From Tectiglobus sp965247245 (GTDB taxonomy: Bacteria > Pseudomonadota > Alphaproteobacteria > Rhizobiales > Hyphomicrobiaceae), in assembly GCA_965247245.1 (NCBI GenBank), contig CBDFGV010000003.1, positions 2,976,001 to 3,040,000 on the forward strand: 64,000 bases of DNA, read 5' to 3'. Positions 44,156 to 54,067 of this stretch are shown here, one piece after another (position 1 is the stretch's first letter; each line of letters starts with the position of its first letter). The notes below the pieces were generated by a model. It did no database searches, was not told the origin of the DNA, and saw only the letters and a list, made by a program, of their open reading frames with translations. The position numbers and the translations under genes are program-made.

Positions 44156-44588
44156 AGAACGGTGAAGTGATCGCTGACCAGCAGGGCCAGCGACCGCTCA
44201 TTCATCAGGAAGCAACGTCACGTCGAACTACCCTGTGAACTATCCGACCATACAGACAGAGCTCTGATCAGAGGTCCTTTGATCTTGCATGAGTTACAGT
44301 CTCTGAGACCCTGGATCATTCGGCAGCTAGAAATCAGTCAAGCAACGACGCGTGTCCGATAATGCTGCGAGAGGGGCTCAAGAACGAGCGCCTATCGAAC
44401 GAATGGCATAGTTGAACGCTGTTCCGTTCAATAGATTCTGTATGCAAATCTCGGACATTCTCACGATGCAACAACTCCCACTCAATCGGAAGTGAACTCA
44501 GTTGAGTTTCAATCCTCAACAACCTGATGCACTGCTGATTTGCGGAAAGTAATTGAGTGAGTCATCAACTCAAGAGGGAAAACGTTGG
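44156..44588. other. Intergenic region with terminator-like hairpin
   Basis: The 433 bases start with a hairpin at 44171-44193 (TCGCTGaCC / GGcCAGCGA, one mismatch), a plausible terminator of the imelysin transcript. A short palindrome AACTCA-GT-TGAGTT lies at 44495-44508. No gene is supported; a 62-codon minus-strand frame (44334-44522) has no signature. Confidence 0.45.
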
Positions 44589-44732
44589 ATGAAAGTTGAG
44601 AGGGTCCTAACGAAACGAGTATCTACAATAGTAATTGTGATGTCTTGTCTTGCCGCAACACTCGTAGCCGGGTGCACTGCCGGTAGTGGTGGTGGTGGAG
44701 GCGCGCCACCACCGATACATCGCGGTAGCTAG
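44589..44732 (+). CDS. Small lipoprotein, 47 residues
   Basis: A short open frame, MKVERVLTKRVSTIVIVM, a hydrophobic stretch and then a lipobox LVAGC at residues 25-29, followed by a Gly-rich, Pro-containing tail. Positive residues precede the hydrophobic core, as in a lipoprotein signal peptide. If translated, it gives a mature peptide of about 19 residues attached through Cys29. Such entericidin-like mini-lipoproteins are common in envelopes. It overlaps the longest frame of the next gene by 47 bases, suggesting that gene starts later or is coupled. Confidence 0.5.
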   Translation: MKVERVLTKRVSTIVIVMSCLAATLVAGCTAGSGGGGGAPPPIHRGS

Positions 44733-46197
44733 CTCAAATAGCTTGAGGGCGTTACACAAATCCACATCGACTGATCTTGACTGGTCGGTGCCGAGCAGGG
44801 TCTGGCTAGTTACGGCCCTGCTCGTAATCGTCTTCTCTAGCATCCTGTCTGTCGGATCGCACCTTTTCGGTCCCGTTACGGCTGTCATCAACATGCCGGT
44901 CTGGCCGCTTACCATCTTCCTTTGTGTTGCCGGAGCAATATATCTAGTCCTATGCGTAGTACTGTTGCGGGCACCCCGACCTATCACGGAAAGATCGGTT
45001 GTAGCACTCATCGCGGTTGTCGGCTTGGTTGCGCGACTGATACTCTTCACCAGCGAACCGACTATCGAAATCGACTATCTCCGCTATCTTTGGGATGGAG
45101 GAGTCACGGCGGCGGGCTATAACCCTTTTCAGATTTCTCCAGCGAACATTCGGGGCTTGCCGGTCAATCATCCGTTGCAACAGCTAGCCAACGATGCGGG
45201 CTCAGTCCTAACAAATATCGGTCACTCCCAACTGACGACCATCTATCCACCAATCGCTCAGGCCGCCTTCGCACTCGCACACTGGATCCAACCATGGAGC
45301 TTGGATGCATGGCGCTTGGTAATTCTGATTTTCGACGTCGCTGCGTTCATCTTTCTGTTGAGACTGCTCCACATCCTCAGTGCGCCGCTGACCTGGTCTG
45401 CGATTTATTGGTGGAACCCGTTGGTCCTTAAAGAGCTATTCAATTCAGCACACATGGATGTACTGATTGCACCATTTATCCTGCTAGCCTTGCTGGCTGC
45501 GTTCAGAAACAGACTTCTCGTCGCGACCATCTCGATCTGCGCAGCTACAGGCGTCAAGGTATGGCCGGTACTGTTGCTTCCATTGGTATGGCGGCTGTTT
45601 CTTGCAGAGCCTCGCAGACTGGCAATAGCAGTCGGTATTGCCAGCATCAGCATTGGTCTGCTCACACTTCCTTACTTGTTTGCCGGATTGGATCGTGACG
45701 CCGGCATCGTAGCCTACTCAGGCAGTTGGCGGATCAGCGCGCCGCTCTACGGGATGATTGAGATGACAATCGCGTTTGTCACGCCTGACACCTGGTCAGC
45801 TCCGCCGTTGGCTCGGTTACTTGTCGGGATTCTGGTGGTGGTCTTGCTACTTTATCTGGCTTGTCAGCCTCGCTTTGATCAGCATGACCTTTTACCAGGT
45901 GTAGTACTGATCGTGACAGCAATTATTTTTCTCTCACCAGCTGTCTATCCTTGGTATTTGACGTGGCTGTTGCCTCTGCTGGCTCTGAAACCTCAGCCCG
46001 CGTTGCTCCTACTAACCGTAACTGCGCCGCTCTACTACACGCGCTTCTACTATGGCTCACGCGGCGCTTATGAAATCTTCGAGCTCTACATTGTTTGGTG
46101 TCTTTGGGTTCCAGTCTGGAGCCTTTGTGCGTGGCAGTGGTATCGCACTAACGCGCAGGATTGGTTCAAGCTAAGCAAACATCGAGCAAGGCACTAA
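44686..46197 (+). CDS. Polytopic membrane glycosyltransferase (mannosyltransferase / GT87-like)
   Basis: At most 503 residues with about ten or eleven hydrophobic helices. The first extracytoplasmic loop carries IEIDYLRYLWDGGVTAAGYNPF, the acidic-motif loop found in polyprenyl-phosphate-sugar-dependent (GT-C) mannosyltransferases, and later WWNPLVLKELFNSAHMD matches the same family. It would add a sugar from a lipid carrier at the periplasmic face. The start is uncertain: GTG 44686 lies in a glycine-codon repeat within the lipoprotein gene; TTG 44743 or GTG 44788 would still leave all helices. The acceptor is unknown. Confidence 0.65.
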   Translation: MVVVEARHHRYIAVASSNSLRALHKSTSTDLDWSVPSRVWLVTALLVIVFSSILSVGSHLFGPVTAVINMPVWPLTIFLCVAGAIYLVLCVVLLRAPRPITERSVVALIAVVGLVARLILFTSEPTIEIDYLRYLWDGGVTAAGYNPFQISPANIRGLPVNHPLQQLANDAGSVLTNIGHSQLTTIYPPIAQAAFALAHWIQPWSLDAWRLVILIFDVAAFIFLLRLLHILSAPLTWSAIYWWNPLVLKELFNSAHMDVLIAPFILLALLAAFRNRLLVATISICAATGVKVWPVLLLPLVWRLFLAEPRRLAIAVGIASISIGLLTLPYLFAGLDRDAGIVAYSGSWRISAPLYGMIEMTIAFVTPDTWSAPPLARLLVGILVVVLLLYLACQPRFDQHDLLPGVVLIVTAIIFLSPAVYPWYLTWLLPLLALKPQPALLLLTVTAPLYYTRFYYGSRGAYEIFELYIVWCLWVPVWSLCAWQWYRTNAQDWFKLSKHRARH

Positions 46198-46408
46198 TTG
46201 CGGATCTGACGCCCACGCTACGACTGACACTATTATTCCAGTATTCGGAATTGTCTGTTTCGGCCAACAGCTATTCTTCTGTTGGGACACGTTGTGCATT
46301 CTGGTGGAGCCATCATTCAAATGAGCGCGGCCACGCCCTTCTCCATGTCGAAGTACGTGCCGTCAATCCGTTAATTGCTACCAAACGGCAAAGAACTGGA
46401 GCAAACCA

Positions 46409-47056
46409 ATGAACCCGAACTTCTCCTCATCCAGCGCACCAATCAAACTAATCCGCAGCCCAAAGTCCGGTCATTGCCATCGAGTCGAACTTATGATGGC
46501 GTTCCTCGATATTCCCTACGAGACGATTGATCTCGACATGGCCAACCGTGCTCACAAAGCGCCAGATCATCTTGCGATCAGCCCGTTCGGGCTTGTACCT
46601 GCTATCGACGACAACGGATATACGTTGTCCGACTCAAACGCGATACTGATCTATCTCGTTGAGACCTACGCGCCGAATTCACATTGGCTTCCAAAGGAGC
46701 CCAAAGCAGCAGCCGAAGTACAGCGATGGCTTTCGATTGCAGCGGGCCCAATCTTCTCCGGCCCATGCGTTGCACGCTTGGTCAAGGTCTTTGGCGCCGA
46801 CTTCGATCACGCAAAGGCTGTTGCAACGGCACACAGTCTCTTTGCAATCATGGAGAAGCATCTGGCAGGTTGCGAATGGTTGGCAGGAGACACAATCACC
46901 ATCGCGGATGTCGCAGGTTACAGCTACACAGCACATGCACCAGAAGGTGGCGTGGGGCTAGATGATTATCCAAACATTCGCAGGTGGCTGGACCGGGTTG
47001 AAGCGCAACCTAAGTTTATCGGCATGGTCAAATCTCCACTGCCGAATGTAGCCTAG
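46409..47056 (+). CDS. Glutathione S-transferase family protein
   Basis: A 215-residue GST. The thioredoxin-like N-terminal domain has SPKSGHCHRVELMMAFLDIPY and the glutathione-contact motif TLSDSNAILIYL; the helical C-terminal domain has CEWLAGDTITIADVAGYSY. GGAG lies eight bases before ATG 46409. It conjugates or reduces electrophiles with glutathione in the cytoplasm. It precedes a flavin-binding protein gene by 44 bases, likely the same transcript. Confidence 0.9.
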   Translation: MNPNFSSSSAPIKLIRSPKSGHCHRVELMMAFLDIPYETIDLDMANRAHKAPDHLAISPFGLVPAIDDNGYTLSDSNAILIYLVETYAPNSHWLPKEPKAAAEVQRWLSIAAGPIFSGPCVARLVKVFGADFDHAKAVATAHSLFAIMEKHLAGCEWLAGDTITIADVAGYSYTAHAPEGGVGLDDYPNIRRWLDRVEAQPKFIGMVKSPLPNVA

Positions 47057-47100
47057 AGGACTGGGCCCCAGAGTACTTGCTAGTTGAACGGAGCAGCTGA

Positions 47101-48057
47101 ATGGAACCCGGTCACTTTCACGAGGGTGAAATTGCCGTACAAGAGCGTTTGGGTATCGCCGAGGTGGTCGCCCAGAGGACGGCAGGGTTCATCCGCTCCG
47201 CTATGCCCAAGCAGCATCGCGACTTCTTTGAGATGCTGCCGTTTGTCGTGACCGGTTTTACTGACAGTGATGGGCATCCCTGGATTGTTCCAATCTTCGG
47301 CGATCCCGGTTTCATAACATCGCCGGACCCGCAAACGCTTACCATCGCAAGACAACCAAACATGGCTTGCGATCTAGGTGTCCAGCTTGCGATCGGTCAG
47401 AAGGTTGGACTGCTAGGAATCCAACTTTCGACCCGTCGGCGGAACCGCATGAACGGCAGGATCTCACACCTCGGTGAAGCCGGCTTCACGCTGCATGTCG
47501 ACCAGAGTTTCGGCAACTGCCCGCAATACATTCAAACCCGCGAAATCGCGCCGTTCCAAAAAACTGACGAGATTGATGCGCATGTCATATGGTCCGAACA
47601 ATGCGTCTCGGATGACGCACATCGCATCATCGAGCAATCCGATACTTTCTTTATTGCGTCACGGTCATCGACACTAAGTGATGACGTCCGCGATGGAGTA
47701 GACGCGTCACACCGCGGAGGCCGGCCAGGTTTTGTCAAGATCGATAAGGATGGCGCTCTGGTGTTTCCTGACTTTTCAGGGAACCGGTTCTTCAACACAC
47801 TGGGTAACATTGTGGCCGACGGGCGTGTTGGTTTGTGGTTTCCGGATTTTGACAAAGGCGATGCGGTCTATATCGCTGGCCACGCCGAGATTATCTGGGA
47901 CATCAACGAAGTCGAGAAGTTTGAGGGCGCAGAGCGATTTGTCAGGGTTCAAGTAGATCGAACCGCATTCGCTCGACAGTCGATGCCATTCGGCGGCGCG
48001 TTGATACAGGCTTCGCCATCGCTAAAGAGAACTGGAACCTGGACAGAAGCCACGTGA
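47101..48057 (+). CDS. Pyridoxamine 5'-phosphate oxidase-like FMN-binding protein
   Basis: A 318-residue protein whose C-terminal half (from about 165) is the FMN-binding split barrel: DTFFIASRSS, VDASHRGGRPGFVKID, GNRFFNTLGNIVADGRVGL and ILWDI-type end (AEIIWDINE). The N-terminal half contains a related, possibly degenerate barrel (FVVTGFTDSDGHPWIVPIFG). GGAG precedes ATG 47101. Members are flavin-dependent oxidoreductases of unknown substrate. Pairing with the GST upstream suggests detoxification or redox defence. Confidence 0.82.
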   Translation: MEPGHFHEGEIAVQERLGIAEVVAQRTAGFIRSAMPKQHRDFFEMLPFVVTGFTDSDGHPWIVPIFGDPGFITSPDPQTLTIARQPNMACDLGVQLAIGQKVGLLGIQLSTRRRNRMNGRISHLGEAGFTLHVDQSFGNCPQYIQTREIAPFQKTDEIDAHVIWSEQCVSDDAHRIIEQSDTFFIASRSSTLSDDVRDGVDASHRGGRPGFVKIDKDGALVFPDFSGNRFFNTLGNIVADGRVGLWFPDFDKGDAVYIAGHAEIIWDINEVEKFEGAERFVRVQVDRTAFARQSMPFGGALIQASPSLKRTGTWTEAT

Positions 48058-48322
48058 AAGGCCGGTAACAACAACGCTGACTTTGAGGAGTGTATCCAAA
48101 TTGGGCGGGATCTATTCAAGCTTCGCGACAGCGTAAGAAACCCAACCGTCAAACGGTAAGTGTCCTCCAGACCGATTGCCCATTTGATTTCTGCTAATCT
48201 GACTACCAGATCTTCAAGCTGCCTAGCTACGGCTGCAAAGCACCGACTTGCAGCTTGGAGTTGCGCGTGCGATCGTCGAGGTGGTGGTACCGAGCGTGAA
48301 ACCGAACACCTGGAGGCTAGCT

Positions 48323-49882
48323 ATGCAGGACACAGTGTTTGCTAATCCCCGCGCCGAAGGCGTGCCCACTTTCGAGCAACCTCCACTTTCTAGTCTACGG
48401 CCACCCCGTTGTCCGCCTTACGTTGATATCACTCATCCAGATCAGTTGCTGCCTTATCTCGAACACGTCGCGCAACGGCCGTACAACCACGGGCTCAATG
48501 CCTGCTGGGACCTCAAGGAGGGCGAACGCGTTTTGCTGCGCGTCGATAACTGGCACAGTGATATGGTGATCCAGGCCTGCCAGAAGATCCTGGAAAAGTA
48601 CAAGGTCAAATATGAGATTAAGAAGATCGACCGCGGACCGATACCACAGTGGGTCGGCGCCGATGAGGTAGATTACTATCTCTTTCGGACCAAAGAACTC
48701 GCAGAGTGGATGGACTGGTGGGAAGAAGAAGAAAAGAAGCAGCAATACGACAAGATACTGATGGGTTACGGCGGACCGGTTCTCGCCGAGCGATTTATCA
48801 AGATCCAACGTATGCCGTTCATAACACCGGAGATCCTCGCATCGCCGGCCCACGCGATGCCGATCGAAGTACTCAATGCTATCGACCGTTGGACTTGGGA
48901 CCGGATTCGGACATCGAAGCGCGCACGCATTACGGACCCCGAAGGCACAGACCTTTCCTTCACGAACCATCCTGAATACTGGGATGCTAACCGAGAATTT
49001 TACTGCCCCGATTTGACCGCGGCCACCTGGACTACCAATGAACACTTTGGCAAGCAGTATTTGCCAGGCCACATCACTGGACGACCATGGATGTTCCATC
49101 CGACCAAGGAGGATGGCAATGGCGTTGTCGCGGGCACAACCAACCACATCGCAGCCATGGATTGGACGCAGTTGGTGATCGAGAATTCGAAGGTCACCCA
49201 GATCAATGCGGGGGGAGAGTTCGGAGACAAGCTCCGCGATGTCATGGATCGAACCAAGGACATCCAGTATCCAACGTTCCCCGACAAGGGCCTGATGTAC
49301 TGGTGGGAAGCATCAATTGGCACCAATCCGCACATTCACCGACCGCGCAAGGACTTTCCGTCTGGCTTTGTCAACTGCCTTTATGAGCGTGTGCGCTCGG
49401 GCGTGATCCATATCGGCTTTGGCACCATCATCTCATCGATGGCTGAGCGACTGGCCGCACGCGCCGGCAACTTGGTCGGGCATTGGCATATTCACCTCTA
49501 CTTTCCAACCTACAATTTGGAGCGGGAAGGTGACAATGAAACGATCATAGAAAACGGTCGTCTTTTAGCGCTCGATGATCCTAAGATCCGCCAGTTGTGT
49601 GCCAAGTATGGCGATCCGGACCTGTGGCTGGATGAGTCGTGGAACCCAGCGGTGCCCGGCATCAATATGGCAGGTGACTACTGGGATCACTATGCCAAAG
49701 ATCCGCTCCATTGGGTCAAAACCGAGCTTGAGGTGTGCCGCAACTATCATCCGATGTTCATGAAGATGGTTGGTGCCGATGACAAATATTGTCATGGCCA
49801 TGGAGCGGAATGGTGGAAGGGTGGCTGCTGCGATCACAGCGGTGTCCATGCCCACACATTGCCTGGCAACTGTTGCGGATAA
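48323..49882 (+). CDS. M29 aminopeptidase-like protein with Cys/His-rich C-terminal tail
   Basis: A 519-residue protein. The part around residues 300-450 resembles the C-terminus of thermophilic (M29) aminopeptidases: INAGGEFGDKL, WEASIGTNPHIHRP, VRSGVIHIGFGT and NLVGHWHIHLYFPTY. The N-terminal region (RVLLRVDNWHSDMVIQACQK) also fits. The last 32 residues hold five Cys and five His (YCHGHG, GGCCDHSGVHAH, GNCCG), a likely extra metal site not typical of M29 enzymes. GGAGG lies six bases before ATG 48323. No signal peptide is visible. The peptidase activity is inferred from distant similarity; another amidohydrolase role is possible. Confidence 0.6.
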   Translation: MQDTVFANPRAEGVPTFEQPPLSSLRPPRCPPYVDITHPDQLLPYLEHVAQRPYNHGLNACWDLKEGERVLLRVDNWHSDMVIQACQKILEKYKVKYEIKKIDRGPIPQWVGADEVDYYLFRTKELAEWMDWWEEEEKKQQYDKILMGYGGPVLAERFIKIQRMPFITPEILASPAHAMPIEVLNAIDRWTWDRIRTSKRARITDPEGTDLSFTNHPEYWDANREFYCPDLTAATWTTNEHFGKQYLPGHITGRPWMFHPTKEDGNGVVAGTTNHIAAMDWTQLVIENSKVTQINAGGEFGDKLRDVMDRTKDIQYPTFPDKGLMYWWEASIGTNPHIHRPRKDFPSGFVNCLYERVRSGVIHIGFGTIISSMAERLAARAGNLVGHWHIHLYFPTYNLEREGDNETIIENGRLLALDDPKIRQLCAKYGDPDLWLDESWNPAVPGINMAGDYWDHYAKDPLHWVKTELEVCRNYHPMFMKMVGADDKYCHGHGAEWWKGGCCDHSGVHAHTLPGNCCG

Positions 49883-49925
49883 AGCAGTGCAGGGCTGTTA
49901 AGTTCTCCTGGGCATCGCACCGGGA

Positions 49926-51329
49926 CTAGTAACCCGGCACGCCGCCTTCACCTAGGTCCCAATAGAGACCGGCCATGATCTCTAGGGCATTGCGTGAGAC
50001 GGGCATCAGAATGTGTTCGTCCGGCGCGTGTTGTGAACAGCCAGCGTAAGAGTGCGGTACCCAGATGGCGGGGATGCCGAGCAATTCGGTGAACAGGTCA
50101 TTACAGATTGAACCACCGGTCTGCGGGATGATGGCCAGCGGTGCATTCGTCGACCGGGTGATGGAACCCTTGACCCATTCGGCCCATGGATCATCGGGCT
50201 CTGTGCGGCTGGCATCAAATCCGGCTGCATTGCCCGGTGGTGGCGGCTCGACGGTGACGCGTTCAATACCTTCAGCTTCGAAGTGTCGGCGCAAGGCGGG
50301 GATAATGTCGTCGCGATCGGTACCTGCGATGTAACGTAGCTGGCAATGTGCCCGAGCCCATGGTGCGATCGCATTGACCGGGCTCTCTGGATTGCCTGAT
50401 TTCATGGCGAGAACAGCAAAGGAGTTCCACGCGTAAACGTTTTCTGCGGTGGTCAGACCTGGCTCTCCCCAATCCGGATCAATTTCGGGGCCGTCAGCTC
50501 CGCCGTCCAATTCGACATCGGCGAGAACCGATTTGACGACGTCAGACATCGGCGGTGGGCGCCACTCCTTGATGCGGATTTCTCCGGTTCGCGTCACGAT
50601 GGTTGAGATTGCGTGCGCCAGAATTGCTGCCGGGTCAGCGAGTGCGCCGCCCCAGTTGCCCGAGTGATGGCCACCTTCGCGCAAGTCGCAAATTAGATCG
50701 AAATTCTGAGCTCCGCGGGCACCGAGAGACATTGTCGGGCGATCCATGCGCACCCGAGGTCCGTCCGAACCAATAAAGACGTCGGCTGCAAATGCCTCCT
50801 TATTCGCGGACATGATTTGGTGGACACCAGCAGAGCCGTTCTCCTCGCCCATCTCGATCATGACCTTGGAATTGAAGCCAAGCTTGCCGCGCTCTTCGAT
50901 GACGGCATTCATAGCCGCCATATTGATGGTGTGCTGGCCCTTGTTGTCAGCGGTTCCGCGACCATAGAGCCGGTCACCATCACGTTGCGTCTTCCAAGGC
51001 CCAGCACCCTTGGTCCACTGGTCATCGAGCCCACGTATGACATCGCCGTGGCCATAACCGAGTACGGTTGGTAGTGATGGATCTTCGACGCGTGTCGCCA
51101 GAAGGACCGGTCCAGCCCCTGCAACCGGATTCTCGAATTTCTGGCAGGTGAAGCCGATCGCTTCGAAAGACGGGATCATCTCTTCATCGAGATATCGCGT
51201 CAGATGCGGCAGGCCTTCCGGCGTCTGGCTTTGCGTGGGTATTGCGACACGCCGCGCCAGGTCCGCCTCAAACTGTCCGCTATCGAGATAGGTCGTGGCC
51301 CTGGATATGGCTCCGGTTCGGCTGGCCAT
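49926..51329 (-). CDS. M20-family dipeptidase/deacylase
   Basis: A 467-residue zinc peptidase of the M20 family. The metal ligands are in YGHGDVIRG (His/Asp), GRGTADNKGQ (bridging Asp), EMGEENGSAGVH (general base Glu), IGSDGPR and a late HSYAGCSQHAPDEH (His). Longer frames upstream exist, but ATG 51329 has GGAGG eight bases ahead. It is the last gene of the peptide transporter operon (77 bases after the ATPase), consistent with hydrolysis of the imported di- or oligopeptides in the cytoplasm. Confidence 0.88.
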   Translation of the reverse strand: MASRTGAISRATTYLDSGQFEADLARRVAIPTQSQTPEGLPHLTRYLDEEMIPSFEAIGFTCQKFENPVAGAGPVLLATRVEDPSLPTVLGYGHGDVIRGLDDQWTKGAGPWKTQRDGDRLYGRGTADNKGQHTINMAAMNAVIEERGKLGFNSKVMIEMGEENGSAGVHQIMSANKEAFAADVFIGSDGPRVRMDRPTMSLGARGAQNFDLICDLREGGHHSGNWGGALADPAAILAHAISTIVTRTGEIRIKEWRPPPMSDVVKSVLADVELDGGADGPEIDPDWGEPGLTTAENVYAWNSFAVLAMKSGNPESPVNAIAPWARAHCQLRYIAGTDRDDIIPALRRHFEAEGIERVTVEPPPPGNAAGFDASRTEPDDPWAEWVKGSITRSTNAPLAIIPQTGGSICNDLFTELLGIPAIWVPHSYAGCSQHAPDEHILMPVSRNALEIMAGLYWDLGEGGVPGY

Positions 51330-51405
51330 GGCGAAAACCTCCGTCAAAGTGTGTGAAACTACAGGGCTCAAGCTCCGCCGATAATCAAGGCCGCTGGATC
51401 TGCCC

Positions 51406-53061
51406 CTACATGCCAGCGGCGACACGCGGGTCGTCTTCGAATGTTGGAATATCCCACGCTTGGCCAGGCTGAGCAGCAAGCAATGAACGTGTGTATTCAT
51501 GCCTTGGCGTGTTGAAAATCTGGTCGACGTTACCTCGCTCGACGACTTCGCCTTCCTTCATGACGATAACGTTATCGCAAACCTGTGCTGCAACACGCAG
51601 ATCGTGTGTAATGAAGACAACTGTTAAGCCGAACTGGTCGCGGATGTCGTTGATCAGATTCAACACTTCACGCTGGATGGAAACGTCTAACGCTGAGACA
51701 GCTTCATCAGCGATCAGGACTTTGGGTTCGACCGCAAGCGCCCGCGCAATACATAAGCGTTGACGTTGACCACCGGAAAACTGGTTGGGAAAACGGTGCA
51801 CACAATCAGGTGGCATGCGGACAATTTCCAAAAGCCTTCGCACGCGTTCCTGGGCCTCCTTCCGCGACACTCCAAAATTCATTGGTCCTTGAACGAGCTG
51901 GCTACCCACATTGCGACGCGGATTGAGCGAGCCGTATGGGTCCTGGAAAACAATCTGAATATCTTTGCGGTGCTCTCTCAACTCAGCGCGCGTCTGACTT
52001 GCGAAGTCGACACCTGTAATGTCAATCGAACCGTTGTCCGGATCAATCAATCGCATAAGGCAGCGCACCAAGGTCGTTTTGCCTGACCCTGACTCTCCAA
52101 CAATACCAAGCGTCTCACCGCGGCGGACATCGAAACTGACATCACGGACTGCTGCAACGGTCCGGCTCTTTTTGAAGAGGTTGCCAGCAGTATGGAACGT
52201 CTTGTTCAATCCCTTAACGCTGATCACAACAGGATTAGGGTTTTCTGCCTCTTCTTCGTGCTCAGCCCGACGCGGGACAGCATCGATTAGTGCGCGCGTA
52301 TATGGATGTTGCGGCCGGTTCAAAACTTCGTCGGCTGGCCCCTGCTCGACGATCAGGCCGTGACGCATGACAATGACCCGATCAGCAATTTCAGCAACGA
52401 CACCAAAGTCGTGTGTGATGAACATGATACCGGCATCATGCTCAGCATTGAGTTGCTTCAGGAGGTGAAGGATCTGGGCTTGTGTCGTGACATCCAAGGC
52501 CGTCGTCGGTTCATCGGCTATGAGTAGCTTAGGGTCGAGTGCCAATGCCATTGCAATCATAATGCGCTGGCGCTGACCACCTGAGAGTTGATGCGGAAAG
52601 GAACCGTACAACCGCTCCGGCTCCGGAAGACGGACCTCACGCAACAGCTTCAGCGTTCGTTCGCGCCTCTCCGATGCGCTATACGGGCGGTGCGCGCGAA
52701 ACACCTCCTCGATTTGCTCACCGACCGTGTAGGCTGGGTTGAGCGCAGTCATCGGCTCTTGAAAGATCATTGTCATGCGATCGCCACGCAGGGCGTTGTG
52801 TTCAGTCTTCGTCAGTGCCAGCAGGTTATGTCCGTCAAAGTCGATTGACCCACTGGTTGCCCTTAGCCCTGGAGCCAATAGGCCCATGGTCGCCAAAGAC
52901 ATCACTGACTTGCCAGAGCCAGACTCGCCAACGACACAGAGGATTTCCCTAGGATATACGTTGAAGCTCAAATTGCTTACGGCGTATGGGCGTTCGGCAC
53001 TCGAAGGAAGCGAGACCGTAAGGTCGTTAATCGACAGCACTGGTTCTTTGGGTTGGTTCAT
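51406..53061 (-). CDS. Dipeptide/oligopeptide ABC transporter, fused double ATPase (DppD-DppF type)
   Basis: A 551-residue chain with two nucleotide-binding domains, each complete. Domain 1 (about 5-265) has GESGSGKSVMSL (Walker A), LSGGQRQRIMIAMAL (signature) and LLIADEPTTALD; domain 2 (about 280-545) has GESGSGKTTLVRCL, FSGGQRQRLCIARAL and VLIADEAVSALD. Each ends with the Opp/Dpp C-terminal extension (EVLNRPQHPYTRALI and QIFNTPRHEYTRSLL). In most systems the two are separate subunits; fusion is common in alphaproteobacteria. It powers uptake with the two permeases encoded upstream in the same operon. Confidence 0.93.
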   Translation of the reverse strand: MNQPKEPVLSINDLTVSLPSSAERPYAVSNLSFNVYPREILCVVGESGSGKSVMSLATMGLLAPGLRATSGSIDFDGHNLLALTKTEHNALRGDRMTMIFQEPMTALNPAYTVGEQIEEVFRAHRPYSASERRERTLKLLREVRLPEPERLYGSFPHQLSGGQRQRIMIAMALALDPKLLIADEPTTALDVTTQAQILHLLKQLNAEHDAGIMFITHDFGVVAEIADRVIVMRHGLIVEQGPADEVLNRPQHPYTRALIDAVPRRAEHEEEAENPNPVVISVKGLNKTFHTAGNLFKKSRTVAAVRDVSFDVRRGETLGIVGESGSGKTTLVRCLMRLIDPDNGSIDITGVDFASQTRAELREHRKDIQIVFQDPYGSLNPRRNVGSQLVQGPMNFGVSRKEAQERVRRLLEIVRMPPDCVHRFPNQFSGGQRQRLCIARALAVEPKVLIADEAVSALDVSIQREVLNLINDIRDQFGLTVVFITHDLRVAAQVCDNVIVMKEGEVVERGNVDQIFNTPRHEYTRSLLAAQPGQAWDIPTFEDDPRVAAGM

Positions 53062-53138
53062 ATTCTTGTCGATCTTACTTTTTGCAACTGTGTGATCCGG
53101 CTGAACGAAAGTGAGCGCTCAGCCGATTGCTTTTGTTC

Positions 53139-54065
53139 CTAGCCACGGTTTTCTGGCGCCGTGACATCCCGCAAGCCATCGCCAAGCAGATTAATCGCAA
53201 GGACCAAAAGGAAGAGGGCGGTGCCTGGAATAGCGATCAACCAACCGTCAAAGAACATCAGCCCTTTCGCTTCGGAGATCATAAGTCCCCAACTTGGCTC
53301 CGGAGGCTGTACGCCGAGACCGAGGAACGAGAGCGCTGCTTCAAGCAAGATTGCGTGTGCTACCTCCAGCGTAGCTACGACAATCAGGTGATTGAGAATG
53401 TTGGGCATGATCTCGACCGTGAGAATATGCCAGGTGGAACTGCCCAGAGCCTCGGCTGAGGCTACAAAATCAAGCCCACGTACTTGTTGGGTGGCGCTAC
53501 GCATAACAACAGCAAAGCGATCCCATATCAGCAGACCAAGAACCCAAATGACAACTGTGAGCGACGACCCTACTAGGCTGACGACGGCGAGCGCCACCAA
53601 GACGACCGGCATTGATAGGCGTGTCGTAATGATGAAGTTGATCACCATGTCGACCCTACCGCCGAAATAACCGGCGGCAACACCAAGTGCAGTGCCGATG
53701 ACTCCTGAGATGAGCATCGCAGAGAAGCCAATCAGCAACGATATGCGTGCTCCCCAAAGGAGACGTGAGAGGTAGTCGCGGCCAAGTTGATCCGTCCCGA
53801 GTATGTGGTCCCAAGTTGCTTTGGGGCTATCGAACCAAACTGGTGGTATCAGTTTGCGCGACAGAACCTGGTCGTAGGGATCGTGCGGTGACACGTACGG
53901 TGCAAGTAGTGCCATGATGCACATGACACCGAGAACAGTTGCCCCAAATAGGAAGCCGGCATGTCCGAACATGCGTTTGCGCAATTGGGCGGCGGGCGAG
54001 TATTCCTTACCTGTCGAAGCTGGTTGAGCCGTTTCACGCTCTGTCTCATTCGGGATAACAGCCAT
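53139..54065 (-). CDS. Dipeptide/oligopeptide ABC transporter permease (DppC/OppC type)
   Basis: A 308-residue inner-membrane permease with the OppC N-terminal helix (MFGHAGFLFGATVLGVM) and five further helices. The EAA loop that contacts the ATPase is DFVASAEALGSSTWHILTVEIMPN. Start ATG 54065 falls just after the stop of the partner permease (54068), with a few bases between, so translation is coupled; a longer frame to 54098 would overlap that gene. Confidence 0.92.
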   Translation of the reverse strand: MAVIPNETERETAQPASTGKEYSPAAQLRKRMFGHAGFLFGATVLGVMCIMALLAPYVSPHDPYDQVLSRKLIPPVWFDSPKATWDHILGTDQLGRDYLSRLLWGARISLLIGFSAMLISGVIGTALGVAAGYFGGRVDMVINFIITTRLSMPVVLVALAVVSLVGSSLTVVIWVLGLLIWDRFAVVMRSATQQVRGLDFVASAEALGSSTWHILTVEIMPNILNHLIVVATLEVAHAILLEAALSFLGLGVQPPEPSWGLMISEAKGLMFFDGWLIAIPGTALFLLVLAINLLGDGLRDVTAPENRG

Positions 54066-54067
54066 CT

